Positions 6,934-12,388 of a stretch of DNA of 12,388 nt are shown piece by piece (within the stretch, counting starts at the first letter, position 1; every line of letters starts with the position of its first letter). The stretch is taken from NCBI GenBank assembly GCA_043736395.1, contig JAYTCQ010000068.1, positions 1-12,388 on the forward strand, written 5' to 3'. Under the pieces are notes generated by a model that saw nothing but the letters and a program-made list of their open reading frames with translations, searched no databases and was not told where the DNA came from. The translations under genes and the position numbers were made by a program. Source of the DNA: JAFDVL01 sp043736395 (GTDB taxonomy: Bacteria; Acidobacteriota; Blastocatellia; RBC074).

Positions 6934-7440
6934 TCATCTAGTTTGAAGCAGAATATCTGTCAATCTTTCCGAAGCCGTCACTAAACTTCTTCCCGCCCCA
7001 TCAAATTGATTTGCCTCAAGCAGTTGAATTGCTTCACTAATTTTCTGCGTTACGCCAGCCAAATTTACAAATTGAACCTGTAATTTGGGATTCGCTTGAA
7101 GCACGGTTCCTAATTTATCAATTTGTGTTTTTAACCCCACGACACCACGCACGACGCCATTTTTGTTTTCAGTATTTTTCTCGATCACCGCAGCCGTCAG
7201 CTTACTTTTCTTGGCTTGTTCTTCGGCAAATTCCAAGCCATTCATAATCTTTCCATAAATATAAACAAATCGAGTTAATGACTTCACGGTCTCGGCGATC
7301 TGCATCGCTTCCATCTGTGTATCGGTTTTAACTGGCTCAACTACTTTTGGGGTGCGCCGAGGCGCAGGCTTTTTCTTTTGGGCGAGGCAGGGAACCATAG
7401 TTAAGACAACGACGGCAATAAGCATTAAAGAACGTTTCAT
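6934..7440 (-). CDS. small secreted helical protein, last gene of the ABC operon
   Basis: 168 residues, family not recognised. A clear signal peptide (1-20, ending CLA before QKKK) is followed by a basic Pro/Lys linker (22-40). The rest is predicted mostly helical and rich in Ala, Leu, Lys and Gln, with heptad-like spacing (about 42-165). There are no further Cys and no catalytic motif. AAGGAA (7446-7451) lies 5 nt before the ATG and supports the start. It begins 26 bp after the DUF4340 gene on the same strand with no terminator between, so it is probably co-transcribed with the transporter and may be a periplasmic helper of it. It could instead be an unrelated passenger. The signal peptide is firm; the function is unknown. 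Confidence 0.75.
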   Translation of the reverse strand: MKRSLMLIAVVVLTMVPCLAQKKKPAPRRTPKVVEPVKTDTQMEAMQIAETVKSLTRFVYIYGKIMNGLEFAEEQAKKSKLTAAVIEKNTENKNGVVRGVVGLKTQIDKLGTVLQANPKLQVQFVNLAGVTQKISEAIQLLEANQFDGAGRSLVTASERLTDILLQTR

Positions 7441-7466
7441 GGTATTTCCTTACAATAATTGCCATC

Positions 7467-8453
7467 TCATTTCGCGCTAGATGGCATAATCTGTTCAGCT
7501 TTTTCGGGAACTTTAGATGCGCTTGTCGGGGAAGATTCAGGGATTAACTCAGCGAGTTTAAATGAATAAGATTCAAGGACAGATTTACTCACCTTATAAA
7601 GCTCCGATTTTCCTTCTATTTTGATGTAAACATCTTCTTTATCGGCAGGTGAGATGAAGATTTTATAGGTTTTGTTGTCCTTTGTGGTCAGAGTTATTTC
7701 TGAGGCGGGTTTAACGATTAACGCGGTTATTCTGGCATCAGTTTGATCAATAATTTCAGTCGCGGAGGTGCTCATGATTGAAAGCAATTTATCAGTTTTC
7801 GCTTCTTTGCCTTTTTGTGAGACGGGTTCCAGAATAATCCATTTGCTTTCAGGGTTTTGCTCAACAATGAAAGCGCCATTTGAATTTTTCACTGAAACTT
7901 TGGCAATTTCTTCCTGGGACGTTTTGATTATTTGTTTGTTTCGTAAATCGTTTAAGCCTTTAATCGCAGATGCTTCAAGCGAAGCCGGAAGTAAAAGTAC
8001 GCTGGGGTTCTGATCAATTTTGCCGTAGATGTTGGATTCCGTTGGGTCTTTTTTCCCAAGTGTAACTGTGTGCTGCTCACCATTTTTCAATTTTAAATTG
8101 ATCATCGCGGCAGGTTGATCAAGTCCTGATCCGCGTTGCAAACTTTCATTCATCGCCAGACTGCGATCAATTGTGATAGCTGCCAGAGCGCTGGTGATTC
8201 CTTCGGCGGTCATTGAATCAGCTTCGGTTTTGACGGGTTGCGTGATGCTCCAATTTTTACCGTCGGATTCTAAGGCCACAGTTTGACCTTTGCTCACAAT
8301 ATTCATCGAAGCAATGTCTTCTGATTTGAACTTAAATGCAGGTTTTGAAGTTTCGCCTTCATCGCGTTCTCGTTCGCCTTTGATCTCGTAGAAGTAAACA
8401 AAAGCCCCCAGCGCCAAAGCAATTACCAAAGCAATAATTGTACCTTTTTTCAT
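7467..8453 (-). CDS. DUF4340 membrane-anchored protein of the Gld-type ABC operon
   Basis: 328 residues: one N-terminal membrane anchor (about 4-22) and a periplasmic DUF4340-type body. The body appears to be two copies of one module, roughly 42-176 and 178-303. Each starts with a beta pair ending in W-x-I-x-x-P-V (NWSITQPV at 67-74, KWIILEPV at 204-211), continues with a helix, a T-x-x-x-K-N-G/K beta pair, a charged turn plus Y-x-K-I, and ends in a leucine-rich helix. A Ser/Pro/Lys tail closes it. Such proteins usually lie beside GldG-like ABC components, but their biochemical role is not established. GGAGGAAG, within the end of the GldG-like gene, is its ribosome site. The ATGA overlap (8450-8453) implies translational coupling. 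Annotation as DUF4340 is confident; any function beyond being an accessory is inference. Confidence 0.85.
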   Translation of the reverse strand: MKKGTIIALVIALALGAFVYFYEIKGERERDEGETSKPAFKFKSEDIASMNIVSKGQTVALESDGKNWSITQPVKTEADSMTAEGITSALAAITIDRSLAMNESLQRGSGLDQPAAMINLKLKNGEQHTVTLGKKDPTESNIYGKIDQNPSVLLLPASLEASAIKGLNDLRNKQIIKTSQEEIAKVSVKNSNGAFIVEQNPESKWIILEPVSQKGKEAKTDKLLSIMSTSATEIIDQTDARITALIVKPASEITLTTKDNKTYKIFISPADKEDVYIKIEGKSELYKVSKSVLESYSFKLAELIPESSPTSASKVPEKAEQIMPSSAK

Positions 8454-9955
8454 CGTCGCTTCCTCCAGACTACAATTCCTGCAATGATCATTGCGAGCGG
8501 CATGAGCACGACCGAAATCCAGAAGAAAATGCTTTGCGCAGCATTGGAAAGTTCGACGTTGCGATTGGTCGGGCCTTTTGGACGAATTGAAATCAGGTCT
8601 TCTTCCTGCGCCAGCCAGTTGATTGAATTGACAAAAAAATCAGCATTTCCTGCCGCACGTGAGTACGCATTCGAAGCAAAATCTGAATCCCCGATAACCA
8701 CTAATCGAGCTTCTTTCTCGCCGATTTTTTTAGTAGCACTAGCTCCAAGCGTCAAAGGCCCTTTAGCGTCAGTCCCGCTATCAAATTTTGCTTCATTGCC
8801 TTTAAGATTAGTTTCGCCAAAGCTTTCAGCAGAAGACTTCAAGATTTCAGTAATTGTGATGTCGCCCTTCGTTTCGGCTTTGAGAGAGCGCGCGAGCGGA
8901 TAAAAAGTCATTGCCCGAAAACCAGTTGTAATCGGGTGTGTCCCGTAGGTTCGCACCAATGGAAGTGCAGGCCCAGCACCGAGCATTTGTCCAACACCAC
9001 TGGTGTCAACGACGGTGTCGGCACGCGCTTCGATGTTCCATTCTTTGAGCCAATCCGTAATCCCAGCTTCAGAATCAGGATCAAGTCCGACGAAAACTTT
9101 TCCACCATCATTCAGATATTTTTTGACGATTTCAATTTCTGCTGGAAGCATTGCTTTCTTCGGGCCGGCGAGAACCGTCACGGCGCATTCCGCCGGAATT
9201 TGATTTGAAGTTACGAGATTAATCACTTTGGTTTCGTAGTTGTCGCTCTTCAGTTTTCCGTCAACAAATTGATAGCCCTCAGGCCCCGCTCCAGCTAGTT
9301 CATGTTCGCCATGACCATCAATAAAACAAACGGATTTCGCCTTTTCTCGGGTAACTTTCATGATGGCGCTGGTCAGTTTTTCTTCATCTGCTCCTTGCAT
9401 CAACTTTTCATTTTTTTGGCCGGAGATGACGACGACTTCTCCCGCGCCTTTCATTCCTCGATACTGCTGCGCCATTTCAGGACGCGCTTGCAGGTCAATG
9501 CGTTCGTAGGTAATTTTATTGGAAAAATCGCGGTAACGGTCAACCAAACTCGCGACCGGTTCATCGTTTTTACTGAAGTGCAAAACCTTGATGTCGGTCT
9601 TTAAGTCTCCAACAATTTTCTTGGTCTGATCGGACAGTGTGAACTGCTTTTCGGTCGTGTAATCAAATTTTTTGTGATGCTGATAACCGAGGTAATTCAC
9701 GAGCGCGAAGATCGCTACTCCGGCAACAGCGAACACGGAAGCATTGGCTCCGAGGCGCGTCGAACGCTTCTGCGAAGAGTCAATGATTTCCTGATAATTG
9801 CTGGCAATATAAAACAGGATCAAAGCCCCACCGGCGATCATTAACGCTCCATTGAGCCGATTAAAAGTTTCAGTGATGTTGTAATGCAGGTAGCCGCCAA
9901 CCAACGCGGCAATGCCTAAAATCCCAAGATATTTAAATAATTCTTTTCGTTCCAT
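8450..9955 (-). CDS. GldG-like ABC transporter auxiliary protein
   Basis: 501 residues. Three N-terminal membrane segments (about 8-24, 34-51 and 72-90) and one C-terminal segment (about 475-496, followed by WRKRR) bracket a large periplasmic domain of the GldG/ABC-type uncharacterised family. Typical features are the thioredoxin-like opening FTLSDQTKKIVGDLKTDIKV, then YERIDLQARPE, FIDGHGEHEL (211-220), and VVIGDSDFASN with FFVNSINWLA near the end. GldG works with GldA and GldF in Bacteroidota gliding. Homologues elsewhere accompany ABC-2 exporters of unknown cargo. The start codon has no Shine-Dalgarno sequence and sits 5 nt from a GTAG palindrome (9961-9984), which could reduce translation. 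It overlaps the DUF4340 gene by 4 bp. Confidence 0.88.
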   Translation of the reverse strand: MERKELFKYLGILGIAALVGGYLHYNITETFNRLNGALMIAGGALILFYIASNYQEIIDSSQKRSTRLGANASVFAVAGVAIFALVNYLGYQHHKKFDYTTEKQFTLSDQTKKIVGDLKTDIKVLHFSKNDEPVASLVDRYRDFSNKITYERIDLQARPEMAQQYRGMKGAGEVVVISGQKNEKLMQGADEEKLTSAIMKVTREKAKSVCFIDGHGEHELAGAGPEGYQFVDGKLKSDNYETKVINLVTSNQIPAECAVTVLAGPKKAMLPAEIEIVKKYLNDGGKVFVGLDPDSEAGITDWLKEWNIEARADTVVDTSGVGQMLGAGPALPLVRTYGTHPITTGFRAMTFYPLARSLKAETKGDITITEILKSSAESFGETNLKGNEAKFDSGTDAKGPLTLGASATKKIGEKEARLVVIGDSDFASNAYSRAAGNADFFVNSINWLAQEEDLISIRPKGPTNRNVELSNAAQSIFFWISVVLMPLAMIIAGIVVWRKRR

Positions 9956-9960
9956 AAATT

Positions 9961-10072
9961 GTAGCGCAAGCTTTCCAGATGGCGTTTTTGTTAAGAAATA
10001 CCATTAACAAATAACCAAGTTTTCCCAATATCTCACACTGATGTAATAGGCAATCTGGAAAGATTGCCCTAC
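9961..10072. repeat. REPIN-like element: two inverted GTAG-palindrome units
   Basis: Unit 1 (9961-9984, plus strand) reads GTAG then CGCAAGCT-TTCC-AGATGGCG. Unit 2 (10049-10072, minus strand) reads GTAG then GGCAATCT-TTCC-AGATTGCC. The two match at 20 of 24 positions and face each other across 64 bp. Unit 2 is a perfect 8-bp hairpin; unit 1 pairs at 6 of 8. A GTAG tetranucleotide 5' to a short palindrome is the known signature of REP sequences mobilised by RAYT transposases, and an inverted pair is a REPIN. The element fills the permease/GldG junction exactly, starting next to the permease stop codon. No RAYT gene is in the window. Confidence 0.65.
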
Positions 10073-10864
10073 TTACGCCCGTCTCCAGCGCATCGAATTC
10101 AATGACAACCAAGTCAAAAATAACGCGAGAATTGTCAGCGTCACATAAAACACCAGGCTCGTCGTGTCGATCATTCCGCTGGTGAAATCCTGATAATGGC
10201 GGATCACGGATAGGTAATTTAGAATTTTTCCTACCGCTGTTCCGGCATTACTGGACAGGGAATTGATGATCCATAAAAACAGGGCGATGGCGAAGGTTAC
10301 GACTGCAGCGACGATTTGATTTTCAGTCAGCGAAGAGATGAAAGTTCCAATCGCAACCAGCACCGAACCGAGCAGTAAAATCCCTAAATACGAAGCCCAC
10401 ATAATCCGCCACGGAAATGAAGGGTCGCTGTATTTGGCGATGAACAAGTGATAAATAATCGTCGGAGCCATCATGATTGAAAACACTGTCAGCCCCGCGA
10501 AATACTTGCCCAGCACGATCTGAAGTTCCGTGATCGGCGAAGTCATTAACATTTCCATTGTGCCGCGTTTTTTCTCTTCAGCGTAGCTTCCCATCGTCAG
10601 CATCGGGATCATGAATAACGAAACCGTTGCCGCGAATCCCATCAATTGCTGGATCAGAATGGATGGCACATCAATATCGCCGGATTGCCCCTGCTGCATC
10701 GCCTGCATGCGGTATTGCATCACCTGTGTGATGATTTGCGAGAAAATCCCGAAGTAAAAAAGTAATCCGGTGATGGAAAGAAAAACGCCAATCACGATGT
10801 AAGCAATCGGAGAAGCGAAATAGCTGCCGAGTTCGCGGCGATAAATTGCAATGATATTTCTCAT
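10073..10864 (-). CDS. ABC-2 type permease, GldF-like
   Basis: 263 residues with six predicted membrane helices (about 20-40, 75-92, 120-142, 158-178, 183-201 and 235-255). It forms the membrane pore of the transporter whose ATPase is the upstream gene. The cytoplasmic coupling region SYAEEKKRGTMEMLMTSPIT (93-112) is strongly typical of GldF and related ABC-2 permeases, as is the N-terminal RRELGSYFASPIAYI. A Gln/Met-rich periplasmic stretch (about 48-70, QAMQQGQSGD) fits the loop after the first helix. The start ATG has no clear ribosome site. The 82-bp gap to the ATPase gene holds overlapping hairpins, and the gap after its stop codon is a REPIN-like element. Substrate unknown. Confidence 0.88.
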   Translation of the reverse strand: MRNIIAIYRRELGSYFASPIAYIVIGVFLSITGLLFYFGIFSQIITQVMQYRMQAMQQGQSGDIDVPSILIQQLMGFAATVSLFMIPMLTMGSYAEEKKRGTMEMLMTSPITELQIVLGKYFAGLTVFSIMMAPTIIYHLFIAKYSDPSFPWRIMWASYLGILLLGSVLVAIGTFISSLTENQIVAAVVTFAIALFLWIINSLSSNAGTAVGKILNYLSVIRHYQDFTSGMIDTTSLVFYVTLTILALFLTWLSLNSMRWRRA

Positions 10865-10888
10865 AAGTAACTAATAAACGTGCATCGT

Positions 10889-10937
10889 AAAAGTCCCGTT
10901 TGCGACTCCGAATGAGCTACAAACGGGACGTTTGTAG
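10889..10937 (-). promoter_or_regulatory. overlapping alternative hairpins between ATPase and permease genes (possible attenuator)
   Basis: Read on the minus strand, hairpin A is CTACAAACG-TCC-CGTTTGTAG (10937 to 10917). Hairpin B is GTCCCGTTTG (10929-10920) pairing with CAAACGGGAC (10902-10893), followed at once by TTTT (10892-10889). They share 10917-10929, so only one can form. A would block B, and B resembles an intrinsic terminator with a short U-run. This fits an attenuator or a partial terminator tuning the ratio of ATPase to downstream genes. It could also be a dispersed palindromic repeat with no regulatory role. Confidence 0.5.
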
Positions 10938-10946
10938 TACGCTTTT

Positions 10947-11873
10947 TTACTTCGCCGTCAGTTGTCTAAACACATCTTCCAGGCTCAGACTTTCTGAGTT
11001 TAATTCGTATAATTCAAAACCGCCCGTAACGACTTTTGCAGCAATCTGGCTGCGTAAATCAATACCGGTTTTATTCTCAACCGTGATTGCCAGCAACCCG
11101 TTTTTCGGATTCGCTTCGACACTCGTCACGCCTTCAATCGAAGCCAGCGCGGAATGCACGGCTTCCGTTTCGCCTTTGACTAACAAATGCGTACGCTCGC
11201 TGCCCGTGCGTTGCTTCGATAAATTCTGCGGCGTATCTTCGGCGACAATCACGCCTTTATTGATGATGACGACGCGTTGGCAGGTTTCTTCGACTTCGGG
11301 CAGGATGTGCGTCGAAAGAATAATCGTATGTTCACCCGCCAGCGAATTAATCAGATTACGAACTTCGATGATTTGATTTGGATCAAGCCCGTTGGTCGGT
11401 TCATCAAGAATGACGACATCAGGATCGTGCACAATCGCCTGCGCGATGCCGACACGTTGCTTGTAGCCGCGCGACAACCGCTTAATTAAATCTTCCGAAC
11501 GATCACTGAGCGCAGTCGCTTCCATCGCGTATTCGGTACGTTTTTTGATGTCGCCTGCCGCTACGCCTTTGATTTGCGCGATGAAATGCAGGTAATTGCG
11601 AATCGTCATTTCAGGATAGAGAGGCGGGGTCTCCGGCAAATATCCAATGCGTTTTCGCACTTCCAGCGATTGCTCCGCGACATCAAATCCGGCGACGCGA
11701 ACGGCTCCGCTGGTCGCCGGCAAATATCCCGTGATGATGCGCATTGTCGTAGTCTTTCCGGCTCCATTCGGCCCCAGAAATCCGACGATTTCCCCTTTGT
11801 TAATTGTGAATGAAATATCGCTAACGGCTGTGCTGTTACCGTAGCTTTTGGTCAGATGCTCAACTTCGATCAA
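10947..11873 (-). CDS. ABC transporter ATP-binding protein, GldA-like
   Basis: 308 residues; powers the adjacent ABC-2 permease from the cytoplasmic face. Walker A GPNGAGKTT (34-42), signature LSRGYKQR (133-140), Walker B VVILDEPTNGLDP (153-165) and H-loop His189 in LSTHIL are all present, so it should hydrolyse ATP. The Q-loop position reads GYLPE (78-81, Glu in place of the common Gln), as is frequent in GldA-type proteins. A C-terminal extension (about 225-308) has an alpha/beta fold usual for this subfamily and ends SLEDVFRQLT. The start is TTG 11873: GGAGG (11879-11883) lies 5 nt upstream and MIEVEHLTKSYG is the normal family opening. First gene of the five-gene minus operon. Confidence 0.92.
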   Translation of the reverse strand: MIEVEHLTKSYGNSTAVSDISFTINKGEIVGFLGPNGAGKTTTMRIITGYLPATSGAVRVAGFDVAEQSLEVRKRIGYLPETPPLYPEMTIRNYLHFIAQIKGVAAGDIKKRTEYAMEATALSDRSEDLIKRLSRGYKQRVGIAQAIVHDPDVVILDEPTNGLDPNQIIEVRNLINSLAGEHTIILSTHILPEVEETCQRVVIINKGVIVAEDTPQNLSKQRTGSERTHLLVKGETEAVHSALASIEGVTSVEANPKNGLLAITVENKTGIDLRSQIAAKVVTGGFELYELNSESLSLEDVFRQLTAK

Positions 11874-11878
11874 GTCCG

Positions 11879-11883
11879 CCTCC
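11879..11883 (-). promoter_or_regulatory. Shine-Dalgarno GGAGG deciding the TTG start of the ATPase gene
   Basis: GGAGG on the minus strand lies 5 nt before TTG (11873-11871). No in-frame ATG near the start would preserve the first beta strand, so TTG initiation is well supported. Confidence 0.75.
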
Positions 11884-11920
11884 GGTGCTATGAAAAGATG
11901 TGATTGGTGATGAAAGAGAA

Positions 11921-11949
11921 ATCTTAGCGAGATGTGGGGGCTGCGTCAA
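11921..11949 (-). promoter_or_regulatory. sigma70-type promoter for the ABC operon
   Basis: On the minus strand TTGACG (11949-11944), 17 bp, then TAAGAT (11926-11921). Transcription would start near 11914, giving a leader of about 40 nt to the TTG start. It has the same spacing as the promoters at 818-846 and 2090-2118. Confidence 0.45.
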
Positions 11950-12388
11950 GTTGCCTACTAAATCATAGCCGCCGAGCTTGGGTTAAAAATGTGGACTGCA
12001 ATAAATATCGAAGCGTCGTAGTTTCGTTCTAATCGCCTTACTGACTAAATTGGATTCAAGTCTTTAAAAGGGGAGAACCGTTCGTCTTGACGTGTCAGGA
12101 CTGGGAGGACGCGACTCGCAGTTAACCATGAAATTCCAGTGACGCTGAGTTACGGACGACCTGTGGGGCGCATTCCGGCGCAATGAATATTAGATTTATC
12201 CCACGTATCTCGAAGCTCAGTAATGCGAATCTGAACAATCTATTTTCCGCAAAGAATAAGAACTCCCTTCTTATTTGCTGTGTCATCATAACAATACTGT
12301 GGACACTTTTTGAGGCATAATTTCTTGTAAGTTGTTGATTCTACATAGTCGCACGAATTAAATGAAAGTCAGGTATCGGGGCTAACTT
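11950..12388. other. right-end intergenic region, no confident gene
   Basis: Apart from the doubtful small ORF at 12183-12320, I see no coding frame of convincing length, RNA gene or mobile element here. A hairpin AATAAGAA-ctccc-TTCTTATT (12255-12275) lies inside that ORF. The stretch may hold the upstream region of a gene beyond the right edge. Confidence 0.5.
12183..12320 (+). CDS. possible small membrane protein (45 codons), doubtful
   Basis: ATG 12183 opens a 45-residue frame ending TAA 12318-12320. The N-terminal half is polar and basic (MNIRFIPRISKLSNANLNN). The C-terminal half, after SAKNKNS, is a single hydrophobic stretch LLICCVIITILWTLFEA that could span a membrane. No Shine-Dalgarno site or promoter is obvious, and a hairpin (12255-12275) lies within it. 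No family is recognised. It may be chance. Confidence 0.2.
   Translation: MNIRFIPRISKLSNANLNNLFSAKNKNSLLICCVIITILWTLFEA

Noticed and set aside
8484..9604. Several plus-strand frames antisense to the GldG-like gene
   Set aside because: They show no domain, ribosome site or signal peptide and mirror the codon pattern of the real minus-strand gene.
10900..11844. Plus-strand frames antisense to the ATPase gene
   Set aside because: The minus-strand frame has every ABC ATPase motif; the antisense frames have none.
1..12388. CRISPR array, toxin-antitoxin pair, prophage or integrase
   Set aside because: No regularly spaced direct repeats, no paired small ORFs with such motifs and no recombinase or transposase were seen.

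Overview
The window reads as a stretch of chromosome from a Gram-negative bacterium of moderate, AT-leaning composition, most likely an Acidobacteriota member and perhaps Blastocatellia. The best marker is the secreted von Willebrand A protein at 5760-6872, whose architecture matches the VWFA-related family typical of that phylum. Signal peptides ending in ALAQ or CLAQ, an OmpA-like outer-membrane protein and a GldA/F/G-type ABC operon fit this. The phylum call is inference, because no rRNA or other phylogenetic marker gene is present.

Layout, left to right. (1) A nicotinamidase/isochorismatase-family hydrolase on the minus strand runs off the left edge (826 to 1). Divergent from it, with only 43 bp between start codons, is a Tat-exported sulfite-oxidase-type molybdopterin oxidoreductase (870-1895). 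(2) A 360-bp non-coding stretch holds a 12-bp-stem hairpin, a recognisable promoter and a direct repeat. It precedes a hybrid sensor histidine kinase with a C-terminal receiver domain (2256-4295). (3) Another spacer with inverted repeats leads to an abundant-looking envelope gene (4579-5637): signal peptide, DUF5666-like domain, Ala-rich coiled coil and OmpA domain. It is closed by a strong terminator. (4) The VWA protein follows (5760-6872). (5) A long minus-strand operon (11873 to 6934) converges on it: ABC ATPase, ABC-2 permease, GldG-like auxiliary protein, DUF4340 protein and a small secreted helical protein. (6) The right-hand 500 bp is essentially non-coding apart from one doubtful 45-codon ORF.

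The five-gene minus operon is the coherent system here. The ATPase and permease form the core. The GldG-like and DUF4340 proteins are membrane-anchored with large periplasmic parts. The last gene encodes a secreted protein with no family I recognise. The same set of transporter families (GldA/F/G) serves gliding and type IX secretion in Bacteroidota, but its role outside that phylum is not settled.

Two regulatory-looking insertions interrupt this operon. The permease/GldG junction is filled exactly by a pair of inverted GTAG-led palindromes, the hallmark of REP/REPIN elements. The ATPase/permease junction carries two overlapping, mutually exclusive hairpins, the second followed by UUUU. Both could lower or uncouple expression of the downstream genes. 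No tRNA, rRNA, CRISPR array, transposase or integrase was found.
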